In this document: one piece after another, positions 47,628 through 57,628 of the stretch
Numbering within the stretch: position 1 is the stretch's first letter
Layout of the letters: each line of letters opens with the position of its first letter
Notes under the pieces: generated by a model
What the model was told of the DNA's origin: nothing
Database searches by the model: none
What the model saw: only the letters and a program-made list of their open reading frames with translations
Made by a program: the position numbers and the translations under genes
Assembly (NCBI GenBank): GCA_027563935.2
Contig: CM050453.2
Coordinates: 14,474,611-14,538,610, forward strand
Source of the DNA: Costus lasius
Taxonomy: Eukaryota; Streptophyta; Magnoliopsida; Zingiberales; Costaceae
Direction of reading: 5' to 3'
DNA length: 64,000 nucleotides

Positions 47628-49876
47628 TAGACCGTTCGAACCTTGCTTCACGTAGTTCACCTTTAACTAAAGTATGCTCTGGTTGCAGTTGCTCTTTAAG
47701 CTTACAAACAATACAGCCACCTCAACTCTACCAACAAAGACATTCCATGAGCCATCACATAATTTAGAGGCACCCATTCATACTATTCAAAACACATGCT
47801 ATACTATAGGCCTCCCTAGTGTTTGTCAAAAGTCATCATCTAACGCCTTAGGTTTGCGGACAATGCAAGCAGCATGATTGTCAATCTAGTAGGTCATGGC
47901 AATATGACTAGGCAAGCACGAATGAAGGTGGTAGGTACAATCCATGTGCTGCTATAAGCCACTAGCAATAAGCCCTATGCAACCCATCTTCAGCACAAGT
48001 GCACCCAAGAGGATCATAACTCCTTGGGTCTATAGAAGATGCAAGTGCTACGTTGGTTGGTGGGCAACCACAATAAGGCAGCACAAGTGCATACAATAGT
48101 CACAAGCCCAATCCACATGAGCTATTTTTGTATTCTCTTATTTTTGTTTTCATAGTTAAAATCTCTCAAGGTAATATGTTTGATACTTTCTACAACCCGT
48201 ATGTTCAATTATGCCTATTAAACACTATAACCTTCCTCCATGAAACAACAACTTGCTTAGCTCATATGTCATGTAGGCAAGGAAACATGTGATAGTATCT
48301 ATAATGAATGGCTCAGTCATGTGTATGAAGAACTAAAACCCTCCTCCATAAAAGTCATTAGTATTTCCTCCTGTTTCACTAATGTGAGAACTAATAGTAG
48401 GTCGAAACAATTGACGAGAATGGGAATCAGGACTATATCCAAAAGAAATACAAATTAGAGTGATCCTTCAATTTAAGTGGATAAGCTCTTGTGAGATACC
48501 ATCCACCAACTGCTTAGATTTCTAGATAGAAACATCCATGTAATAGTCAATTCGATCATGTGGTGCATTAATTGGCAATTACCCAACATATAAAGACTTT
48601 TCTCAAACATGAATGTCAAAATGTTAATAATTGATTAGACACAGGTTATTCTAGCTAAAACACAAAGCATGTACAGTTTACATTATTCAACTTCATTTGA
48701 AATCTTCTATAAGTATGCAACTCATAAACAATATAAAATAAGCACAAATAACAAAAATTCAGCAAATATTCTCTCATATTCCTAAACAAAGTTGAGAGGA
48801 AGAGATTAAGTGATTTAGATTATTACATCACAAATGGAGAGGCAATATTTATAGTAGAAATTCGAAATTAGCACATTCCTTGGATGCATGTCTATAAGGA
48901 CGTCTATTGTCATAAGAGAATCCTTCGGTTTTTTTTCTCAATCAATATAGTACAAGATCTTAAAATCTCGTAATATATCTAAAATTAATCTCATATTCTA
49001 AGAGAAACAATCTACATTAAGACTGTTATGACAATACTAAGCGAATGGAGATCGAATTAACAGGAGGAAAATTAACAAGAAAATAAAAACTCTTTTCTCC
49101 AACACTGTCATTTAAATCTTCTACCAGCAAAAATAGAGCAAGAGAAAAGAAGAAAACGGGATCGAGACAACATGTCACCTGGAAGGTGTGGCTGAAGGGC
49201 TTCTTGAATCACCTCCTCGGCAAACGGCGATCGAGAGGCCTCTGTCCTCCCTCAAAACCAAACTTCATTGTACCCCTAGCCTTCTGCCCCTTATGCCCCC
49301 TTCCGGCAGTCTTCCCCTTCTCGAACCCGATCCCCCTCCCTTTCCGTTTCTTCTACTGTCTCGCCCCCTTGTTGTCCCTTAGGTCGTTCAGCCTCAATAG
49401 GCTTACTGTCGACGACAATCCCATCACCATGCCACTAAAAGAGGATCTAAATATCTCATTGGGTGTCCAAGAAAACGTCGCTCCCGAAGCTACAGTAGAC
49501 ACGGGTGCGAAGGTTCTTGCGAGCAGAACAACAAAGACGGCGAGGGGATGGGAATACGCCAGAGGCTTGGGCGATTATGGTTGGACAAGACTGGAGAGAA
49601 AGCAGAGGTGCCGCCGCCACATGACTGGAGTGTGTGATACTGTGGATGTAAACCTCGAACAGCTAGGGCACGCCGTTTTAATTGGAGTGGAGGCGTAGAG
49701 GGATGCGAGCTTATGAAATCCGTCCGTTCAATTAACAAAGCACAAATCTTAACATGTGATGCGCACAAATGGTGGAGTTAGGTGGAAGAATTGGGTTTTG
49801 GCTGAATGAGATTGAGTTGGTTTAAGAGGGTTCAACCCAAATAGTTTGATTTGTTCTTAAGAAGAGTGGGTTTAAA
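47628..49876. repeat. Segmental duplication, copy 2 (direct partner at 43610-45900)
   Basis: Same landmarks as copy 1, with small indels (for example, several bases missing near 47840). After about 49876 the two diverge: this one continues into the GCTTGGACGAAG minisatellite. Confidence 0.85.
49190..49640 (-). pseudogene. Mitochondrial L15 exon 1, broken copy C
   Basis: In the sense frame ATGTGGCGGCGGCACC starts MWRRHLCFLSSLVQP, then TAA. After it the same frame runs [40 protein letters not shown] and [15 protein letters not shown], then TAG. The donor (ACCTTCCAG|GTGACA) is intact. At least two in-frame stops make it non-coding. Confidence 0.8.
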
Positions 49877-49879
49877 CAG

Positions 49880-50074
49880 ATTGAGTGGTGCTGCTCGGCT
49901 ACTTGGTGGCGTCCATTGCTTGGACGAAGAAGAAGACGGCGGCGTCCACAAGTGGACAAAGCTGATCAGCAGTGTCCATCGCTTGGACGAAGCTAGCGAC
50001 AGCGTCCCTAGCTTGGACGAAGCTTCTCGGCAGCATCAAATGCTTAGAAGCAGCTGCTCGGTGGCGTCCCAAGA
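49880..50074. repeat. GCTTGGACGAAGC minisatellite, copy 2
   Basis: About five imperfect repeats of roughly 30 bp (CCATTGCTTGGACGAAG, CCATCGCTTGGACGAAGC, CCTAGCTTGGACGAAGC). Homologous to 32270-32470. The copia element interrupts it at its right end. Confidence 0.6.
50070..50074. repeat. Target-site duplication CAAGA, left copy
   Basis: CAAGA directly precedes the LTR (50070-50074) and directly follows the other LTR (59581-59585). Five bases is the usual length for Ty1/copia integrases. Confidence 0.9.
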
Positions 50075-52025
50075 TGTTGGGAAACCCCGGGGACATTTTA
50101 CAATTTTCAGAGTTATGGACATACATTTTTCGCAGCGGAAGAATGTCCCCGAAACAGGCCAGTCCCAAAAACCCAGTGAAGATCGCAAGCAAGGGAGTCG
50201 ACACGATGAGTTAGGAAATACCTTAAGAGCAATGTGGAGCGATGCCGATGTAGGCGTCCAAGTGTACGCCCTCTGCAGTCTCACACACACGGATCTCTTG
50301 AGTTCTCTTCTTCCACACCCGGTGCTAGCCTCGGGAAGAAGATCCAAGCCTTAGGGAGATGTTTTACTTCTCTTGCGCCACTCAGAGAAAAGATGCGCCA
50401 AGTGAAGAAGGAAAACCGCCCAAGCCGCCAAGCCCTAGATCTCCTTGCGCCAAGAGGAAAGGAGGAAGAGGGTTGCGGTTATGGAAGATGCGCCCTTGCT
50501 CCAAGCACTCGCCCCTCTCCTTGTGTTCACGCCTTCAAGGATTAATTACACACAAGAGGGGGCGACTAGGGTCATATTTATAGGACAAGAGGCGGTTAGG
50601 GTAATGGCTAGGATCATGACAAGTGTAGGGCTAGGATGAGGAGGTTTGAGATAAGGAAAGTCTCCAAGACATTTCCATAATTCTCATTCAACCTTACCTT
50701 TTGTTCCCACGCCTTTCCTTGTGCGCCAAGGCCTTGCCTTGCGCCTCAAGCAATGCCATAAGGCATGCATTCCATCCTAGGAAGAGAGGGGGAGGCGCCC
50801 TTTACTTCCATAATGAAGCAAAGGCGCCAACATGACCCCATTATGCCCCTAGGCGCCTAATGGTTCATGTTTCTCCCCATTATACCCTTTTAGCATCTCA
50901 TCTCTTCATGAGAACTTGTTATTGGGCCTCATTGGATAATGAGCTAGCCCAAACATCATTGCATAGGTTGATTAAGCACTTGGATCCAATCCAATGCAAC
51001 CCTAATCCAAATGTGACCAACCACGGTCAAATACGGGTCAACCTGCCAAAAATGAAGTTTGGCTCCAATAACATTCTTCCATCTCATCAGGCTCATTGGC
51101 GCTGATGAAATCTCTCAATTAGATCCGAGTTATCCAATAACTCGATCATAAGGCTTCCCGATCAATACGAGAACTCAAGTATCAAGGTGTGCGACCCTGT
51201 AGGTTCCTCTGACGCTGGCAGTGCTGACCAAAGGTCATCACAAGCAGTGAGTGGCACCTAGCAGTGCATCGCTGCTACCCAGGTCGTTGGAATGGATATC
51301 GACATCGACATCCCCATCATCGCAACTAGGTACAGATGCATTACAGTCTCTTTGCCGTACTGATATCCGATTGGACAAGTGTGTCACCACTTGTTTTCAT
51401 CCAATCACATGGCTATGACTAAAACAGGTTCTCACCTGGGTATGGCCATACACTCTCAGTCATAGAACCATAAAGGAGCTCCATGGATATCATACTTCCT
51501 TAGGGAAGGGGCAAATCCTATGTCTGTCCATTGATCTTCTCATATGGGTCGTGACATGCTCAATAACAACCGTTATGACCTCCCAGCTACGGCAAGGTGT
51601 TAGGTTGTATCAAAGCAAGTCCCTAATCATATAGAATGATCAATGACCTCAAGTCAAGGGATCAATGCATCTCCTGTCACTTATGAGGATAACTCATGAC
51701 ACCAAGTCATAGCCTCATAGCGGGTCTATCCAGTATATCCCCAATGATATACCCATGTGTCTGCGTTAGCACCACGTGCCTAACCAGCCCACATACCAGT
51801 CTCTCAAGTACCATAGTTGTCCCATATCCACTAAGGTACATCGACTGGGGATTATAATTCGAGCACAGATCCAATCTGTCTCCAGGGACATTATCATGTA
51901 AGTACACAATCGCAGGTGTAGTCAAACAATGATAATGACAATGCCAGAATGATATATATAAAAATATCAATGTCAAGTAGTACATAAGTTGACCAAAACT
52001 AGGTCCTAGGGCATATACACCAACA
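50075..52025 (-). repeat. 3' LTR of the copia element
   Basis: 1951 bp, TGTTGG...CCAACA. Differences from the right LTR include GCATCTC/GCTTCTC, AAGGCTT/AAAGCTT and AGGGGC/ATGGGC. Open frames in it are non-coding. Confidence 0.95.
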
Positions 52026-52040
52026 ATCTCCCACTTGCAC
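52026..52040 (-). other. Polypurine tract of the copia element
   Basis: On the minus strand AAGTGGGAGAT directly abuts the LTR. This is the standard plus-strand primer of plant copia elements. Confidence 0.85.
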
Positions 52041-52097
52041 TAAGACCTAGAAGTTGAGGAATCTCAACCCCATATCTCTAGCGTGACCATCATGCTT

Positions 52098-55000
52098 CTA
52101 CTGCGCCAAAGCCTTGGTCAATGGGTCTGCCAGATTGTTCTCTGTATTTACTCTGCTAATCTTGACATCACCTCTGTCAATGATCTCTCTGATAAGGTGA
52201 AATCTTCTGAGTATGTGTTTGGATCTTTGATGAGACCGTGGTTCCTTGGCTTGTGCAATTGCTCCATTGTTGTCACAATAGAGTTCAATGGGATCCATTG
52301 CACTAGGTACCACTTGAAAATCACATAAGAACTTCCTTATCCAAACAGCTTTCTTGGCTGCCTCAGAAGCAGCCACATACTCAGCTTCGGTTGTAGAATC
52401 TGCTATGGTGGATTGCTTGAAGTTCTTCCAACATACAGCGCCTCCATTTATCTTGAACACATAGCCGGCCTGCGATCTAAAGTCGTCAGGGTCAGACTGG
52501 AACGATGCGTCAGTATAGCCCTGCATACTGAGCTCTTCCTGTCCCCCATAGACCAAGAACAAATCCTTAGTTCTTCTCAGATACTTTAGGATGTTCTTTA
52601 CAGCCACCCAGTGCTGTAGACCTGGATTGGATTGGTATCGGCTGGTAATGCTCACAGCATATGCCACATCTGGTCTAGTACATAACATTGCATACATGAT
52701 CGATCCTACTGCCGAAGCATAAGGAATTCGACTCATGTCATCCCTCTCAGCCTGTGTTGTAGGACACTGGCTCTTTGAGAGAGTAAGGCCATGTCTCACT
52801 GGAAGGTATCCTTTCTTGGATTGCTCCATGTAGAACCTCTCCAGTACCTTATCAATGTAAGTACTTTGACTAAGGGCCAAGAGCCTCTTGGATCTATCCC
52901 GATAGATCCTCACGCCTAGAATATAGGCGACCTCCCCTAAGTCTTTCGTCTCGAAACACTTCCCCAACCATGTCTTCACAGCTTGAAGACTAGGGATGTC
53001 GTTTCCGATGAGCAGTATGTCATCAACATACAAGACCAGAAAAATTACCAAGCTCCCACTGAATTTTCTGTATACACAGACGTCATCTTCGCTTTTGATA
53101 AAGCCATAATCTCTCACGGCCTCATCAAATCGAAGATTCCAACTTCGAGATGTTTGCTTTAATCCATAAATGGACCTCTTTAGCCTGCAGACCTTATTAG
53201 CCTCTGCAGGATGGATGAAGCCATCAGGTTGTGTCATATACACATCCTCAGTCAGCTTCCCGTTAAGGAACGCTGTTTTCACATCCATCTGCCATATCTC
53301 ATAGTCATGATATGCAGCTATAGCAAGCAGAATCCGAATGGATTTAATCATGGCAACTGGCGAGAAGGTTTCATCATAGTCCACCCCGTGGACTTGTTTA
53401 AATCCTTTAGCCACTAGTCTACCCTTATAGGTAACTATTTTGTCATCCATGTCTGTCTTCTTCTTGAAGACCCATTTACACCCTATGGGTTTTACCCCAT
53501 CAGGCAGCTCAACCAAATCCCAGACTTGGTTAGCCGACATGGAATCCATCTCAGATCTCATGGCGTCAAGCCATTTCTCGGAGTCCGGTCCACTGACCGC
53601 CTCATCATAGGTTCTAGGTTCATCCTCAATGATGAAGATCCCATCGTGTTGGGTCGGTAGCAACCCATACCTTTCAGGTGCACGACGAATTCTCCGAGAC
53701 CTACGCGGGACCTGTGTCTGAGCCTCAGGTTGCCTAGCAACCGGTGCAGGTGGCTCAGATTCCATCTCTTTGTCTTGTGCTTGCACTTGGACCTCATCCA
53801 AGTCAAACTTCCTCCCACTAACTTCTTTCATAAGAAATTCTTTCTCTAGAAAGACAGCACCCCGAGCAACAAAGACTTTGTTCTCGGTTGGGACATAGAA
53901 GTAGTATCCTTTAGTTTCCTTAGGATACCCCACAAACACACACTTATCAGATCTAGGTTCTAGCTTGCTAGAATCCTGACGTTTGACATAAGCCTCACAT
54001 CCCCAGATCCTGATAAACGTGAGATTAGGGCGTCTTCCACTCCATACCTCGTATGGTATTTTGGAGACACTCTTAGATGGAACATTATGCAGTATTAGAG
54101 AAGCTATTTCTAGTGCATGCCCCCAGAATGATGAAGGTAGAGTTGCATGACTCATCATGGATCGAACCATATCCAATAAAGTTCGATTTCTCCTTTCAGA
54201 CACACCATTCCATTGAGGTGTTCCAGGAGGAGTGAGTTGGGATATGATCCCACACTCTCTCAGATAGTCAAAGAACTCACCACTCAGGTATTCTCCACCT
54301 CGATCTGATCGAAGAGCTTTAATGGATCTTCCAAGCTGGTTCTCTACTTCATTCTTGAACTCCTTGAATTTCTCAAAGGATTCAGATTTATGTCTTATTA
54401 AGTAGACATAACCATACCTACTGAAATCATCAGTGAAGGTAATGAAGTAGTTGTACCCTCCTCTGGCTTGTTTATTGAAGGGCCCACACACATCAGTATG
54501 TATGAGATCCAATAAACCTTCTGCCCTCTCACCAATCTTGGTGAAGGGCGCCTTTGTCATCTTCCCTAATAAACAAGGTTCACAAGTATCAAATTCCTCC
54601 AAGGAACTTGAATCTAACAATCCATTTGCATGGAGTTGTTGGATGCGATTCTTGTTTATATGGGCTAATCGACAGTGCCATAGGAAAGCACCAACTGAAC
54701 CACTCAGTTTGGTCATCTTATTGCTTATGTTACAAATAGAACTTTCCATATCCAAGACATACAGACCATTGCACAAAGTACCCTTCCCATAGAACATATT
54801 TGCAAATGAAAAAGAACAGGAGTTCTTATTTATTTCAAATTTAAATCCTTTCCTTGCCAAGCAAGGAATGGATACAATGTTCTTAGTTAGCGAAGGTACA
54901 CAAAAGCAATTCTCCAGTTCTAATTGAAGTCCAGAAGGCAAGGAGAGAGTCAAAACGCCTACAGCAATAGCAGCAACCTGTGCCCCGTTTCCAACGCGTA

Positions 55001-55154
55001 GGTCAATCTCTCCAAGCCGCACCGATCTACTTTTCTTGAGCCCCTGCATATTTGTACAAATATGAGCTCCACATGCGGTATCCAATACCCATGACATAGA
55101 AGTAGAAAGGTTGACTTCTGTAACATAAATACCTGAGCTAGAAGTTAAGGCCAA
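52098..55154 (-). CDS. Copia pol: protease, integrase, reverse transcriptase, RNase H
   Basis: About 1018 residues in one frame; its true start lies in the upstream gag part, as pol is normally a continuation of gag. In order: a protease-like VLDTACGAHIC (residues about 23-33; most families have a Gly where Ala stands in DTA); GAG-pre-integrase/zinc region H-H-C-C (HCRLAH...CEPCLLGK, about 160-195); integrase core with HTDVCG, FTDDFSRYG, LRSDRGGEY and NGVSERRNRT (about 219-320); reverse transcriptase with DVKTAFLNGKL and YVDDILL (about 570-720); RNase H with YTDASF, TTEAEYVAASEA, CDNNGA and SKHILRRFH (about 875-1000). No stop lies inside. A TAG just upstream (55179-55181) cuts it off from gag. 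Confidence 0.95.
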   Translation of the reverse strand: MALTSSSGIYVTEVNLSTSMSWVLDTACGAHICTNMQGLKKSRSVRLGEIDLRVGNGAQVAAIAVGVLTLSLPSGLQLELENCFCVPSLTKNIVSIPCLARKGFKFEINKNSCSFSFANMFYGKGTLCNGLYVLDMESSICNISNKMTKLSGSVGAFLWHCRLAHINKNRIQQLHANGLLDSSSLEEFDTCEPCLLGKMTKAPFTKIGERAEGLLDLIHTDVCGPFNKQARGGYNYFITFTDDFSRYGYVYLIRHKSESFEKFKEFKNEVENQLGRSIKALRSDRGGEYLSGEFFDYLRECGIISQLTPPGTPQWNGVSERRNRTLLDMVRSMMSHATLPSSFWGHALEIASLILHNVPSKSVSKIPYEVWSGRRPNLTFIRIWGCEAYVKRQDSSKLEPRSDKCVFVGYPKETKGYYFYVPTENKVFVARGAVFLEKEFLMKEVSGRKFDLDEVQVQAQDKEMESEPPAPVARQPEAQTQVPRRSRRIRRAPERYGLLPTQHDGIFIIEDEPRTYDEAVSGPDSEKWLDAMRSEMDSMSANQVWDLVELPDGVKPIGCKWVFKKKTDMDDKIVTYKGRLVAKGFKQVHGVDYDETFSPVAMIKSIRILLAIAAYHDYEIWQMDVKTAFLNGKLTEDVYMTQPDGFIHPAEANKVCRLKRSIYGLKQTSRSWNLRFDEAVRDYGFIKSEDDVCVYRKFSGSLVIFLVLYVDDILLIGNDIPSLQAVKTWLGKCFETKDLGEVAYILGVRIYRDRSKRLLALSQSTYIDKVLERFYMEQSKKGYLPVRHGLTLSKSQCPTTQAERDDMSRIPYASAVGSIMYAMLCTRPDVAYAVSITSRYQSNPGLQHWVAVKNILKYLRRTKDLFLVYGGQEELSMQGYTDASFQSDPDDFRSQAGYVFKINGGAVCWKNFKQSTIADSTTEAEYVAASEAAKKAVWIRKFLCDFQVVPSAMDPIELYCDNNGAIAQAKEPRSHQRSKHILRRFHLIREIIDRGDVKISRVNTENNLADPLTKALAQ

Positions 55155-55178
55155 GCCTTTCTTCTCCTCATTCTGAAG

Positions 55179-55433
55179 CTACCTGCAGTCCCTTCTCCAG
55201 TGGCCCTGCTCGCCACAGTGAAAACACCTCTGTTCCTTTGACTTCTTCGTCCTTTTCTTCAGTGCTTTGGTAGGACCTCTGGCACTGCTCTTAGCACGTG
55301 CCTTACCCTTCTTCTTTATCTTCTTGGTCGCAGGGACCAAAAGAACATAATTGGGTTTGGTGTTACCCATCTCTCGCTCGGCTGTTTGGAGCATATTCAT
55401 CAATTCCTCCCGTGTGCACTCAATCCGGTTCAT
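55179..55433 (-). pseudogene. Copia gag C-terminal part with zinc knuckle
   Basis: Reads a basic segment (KKIKKKGKARAK) and CFHCGEQGHWRRDC, the CX2CX4HX4C nucleocapsid knuckle that binds RNA. It ends RDCR then TAG, in the same frame as pol, so the stop alone separates the two. The upstream part of gag is in a different frame owing to a 1-base loss near 55455. Confidence 0.85.
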
Positions 55434-55966
55434 ATTGAAGTTGATGATAAACGGACTGAAGCTAGGGGCAGGGAATGAAGAATAAGATCCACAACCAGCT
55501 CGTTGTCTATGGTGTGTCCCAGTCTCCTGAGATGATCCACATTCCCAATGAGTTTGAGAACATGGGGTCTCACTGGTGCACCTTCAGACAACTTGCACCG
55601 AAAGACTGCTTTGGCGGTGTCAAATCTCTCAGTTCTAGCCTGAGCCTCGAACATCTGTTTCAGACGAGTAATCATCTGAAAAGCGTTCTGCTCCTCATAT
55701 TGCACCTGCAGTTCAGGTGCCATACTGGCTAGCATAAGACATGCAACCTCCAAAGAGTCATCCTTATGCTTTCTATAAGCATCTCTGTCTGCCGTTCGGG
55801 CATTAGGCGGAGGAGCCGCAGGAAGAGGCTGTTCAAGGACATACAGCTTCTTCTCGAGCTTGAGGACTATCCTCAAATTCCGATGCCAGTCCATAAAGTT
55901 AGTTCCAACTAACTTATCCTTATCAAGGAGTGATCGCAGTGATAATCCGCCAGTGTTCGTAGCCAT
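55430..55966 (-). CDS. Copia gag N-terminal part (frameshifted)
   Basis: 178 residues from ATG at 55966: MATNTGGLSLRSLLDKDKLV, then FMDWHRNLRIVL, the plant copia gag/UBN2-like capsid region. The last residues leave the conserved frame after HSLPLA because one base is missing. The continuation (PFIINFN, then MNRIECTREEL) is in the frame of the zinc-knuckle part. Confidence 0.9.
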   Translation of the reverse strand: MATNTGGLSLRSLLDKDKLVGTNFMDWHRNLRIVLKLEKKLYVLEQPLPAAPPPNARTADRDAYRKHKDDSLEVACLMLASMAPELQVQYEEQNAFQMITRLKQMFEAQARTERFDTAKAVFRCKLSEGAPVRPHVLKLIGNVDHLRRLGHTIDNELVVDLILHSLPLASVRLSSTSI

Positions 55967-57615
55967 TGTTCTACAACACCCAAGAAGAACAGATTAGTAC
56001 TACTTCGAATCATTTAAACTGAACTTGTTTTAAATGACCATGGCTCCCACTATTTTACATTCGAATTGACAACCCACAAAGTCAATCGGGAAGTTTAAAA
56101 CTTCCTAGTGAGATGGGATCCTTATTTCACATGAGGCTTTGCGTCCCACGAGGGTGGGATGAGATGCACAAAGAAACCCATGCTTCCTAAGGTGGGCGCG
56201 CCGGCCGGTTGCTCCAAGCAACTCCCCTTGTCGAGACAGTCTGGGCATTTCATGTCCAGCGAGGGCTGGATACAACATGAAACCTTTACCTCTCGACGAT
56301 GCCTCTAGACTTTCACCATGTGCCCAGCACATGTGAACTTCCAGTCAAGTCCATTCCTAACCGTTATGCCCAGGGCCAACAAGTTTCCTTGCGAAGGCAC
56401 GCCCAGGTTAAAACTGGACTGGGGAAACCATTGCCACCACGCACTTTCTAAAGATAAGTGGGTGTGTCCCACGAGGGTGGGAAACAATTTACAACTCCAC
56501 TGATCGATAGCTTAGTGAGGGCTACGCGTTAGAAGGCTACCATACTTGATATTTTAATTGAGGATTTTTGTTTAAGGTCTTATCATCTCAGTTTTATCTT
56601 ATGTCTATCATTACAGGCATGCAATCCTATAGTGATAACATAACGGTAAGACATTTCAGGCATGCTTCTGCAGATAATAATAAAAGCAGTAAAGGATGAT
56701 GTGATCATATCCTATACAAGACATTGAACCAATCCATGCCATGAAATAGGTTCAACTCTTGTCCTAGAACTCAAGCCCCAAAAACTAGACCTAACCTAGC
56801 CGACCTCTAGCTTGAACTTCAAGGTTGGCTCCAAGGTCCTTCTCTCATGGTTTTAGCTCTCAAACCGTAGAGGAATACTTTCGAAGTTCCCTATAGGTTC
56901 GGCCAATGCCATGGTCTTCCTCCAAGGAAGGTGCGCCACCATGCAAGTGGTCAAGACCTTTTGCGCCACCAAGCAACCAAGCACCAGCTTGCATGCGCCA
57001 CCTTGCATGCTTGCGCCATCAAGCAAGATGCGAGCATCAAGGTCCAAGAAGGATGCGCCTAGCCCTTAATCTTCCTCTTAATTTTTACAAAAAAAATGAA
57101 AAAGATGGCACGCAGGCCGCACAAGGATACATCGCAGGCATGCAAGGGGGGGGGCTTGACTAATGATCACAACATCATGCACAATCAAGGTATTTACTCA
57201 TGCAATTCTACATGCTCATGAAAAACATAAAATCTGAAATTTTACTTTTTCACAAAACCAGTTTCTTTTTCTCATCTTCTTCTCACAAGTCTTTTGGTTT
57301 ATTGTGATTTATTTTTCATGATGATTTCAGAGATCCTTTCGGCTGGCAATTTTGTCAGATCAAGAGACTTGGCCAGTCCGAAGACACAATGCCCGTCCTA
57401 CTTGACAAAATTACGTGCGCCTTTGATCTTTAAATCAAATAAGAAAAATAGTCCAAAAATTCCAAAAGAGATTGAGAGGATGATAGAAACAAGAAACCCT
57501 AATTTTTCTACTTTTAGAAAAATCGATTGCCATGCATCATGCTATTTACGAAAATAGAGATATGACATGTGAGCATGGAAGAAAAGCATAAAACATCGTT
57601 CGAGTCTTGCAAGTC
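55967..57615 (-). other. Copia untranslated leader
   Basis: Between primer-binding site and gag. GC-rich in places (GGCGCGCCGGCCGG near 56195, poly-G near 57145). Short frames on both strands have no domain. Confidence 0.7.
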
Positions 57616-57627
57616 GCTCTGATACCA
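57616..57627 (-). other. Primer-binding site (initiator tRNA-Met)
   Basis: On the minus strand TGGTATCAGAGC follows one base after the 5' LTR. It is complementary to the 3' end of plant tRNA-iMet, the usual copia primer. Confidence 0.92.
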
Positions 57628-57628
57628 C

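Noticed and set aside
49186..49698. 170-codon frame on the plus strand
   Set aside because: It is antisense to the L15 exon 1 copy C; the sense reading on the minus strand explains the sequence.
49851..50583. Frames across the minisatellite and the left LTR
   Set aside because: They cross the copia insertion boundary and recur in the other LTR (57669-58137), so they are LTR sequence, not genes.
51707..51985. 92-codon minus-strand frame, also at 59262-59540
   Set aside because: Present in both LTRs at the same offset; no similarity to a known protein.
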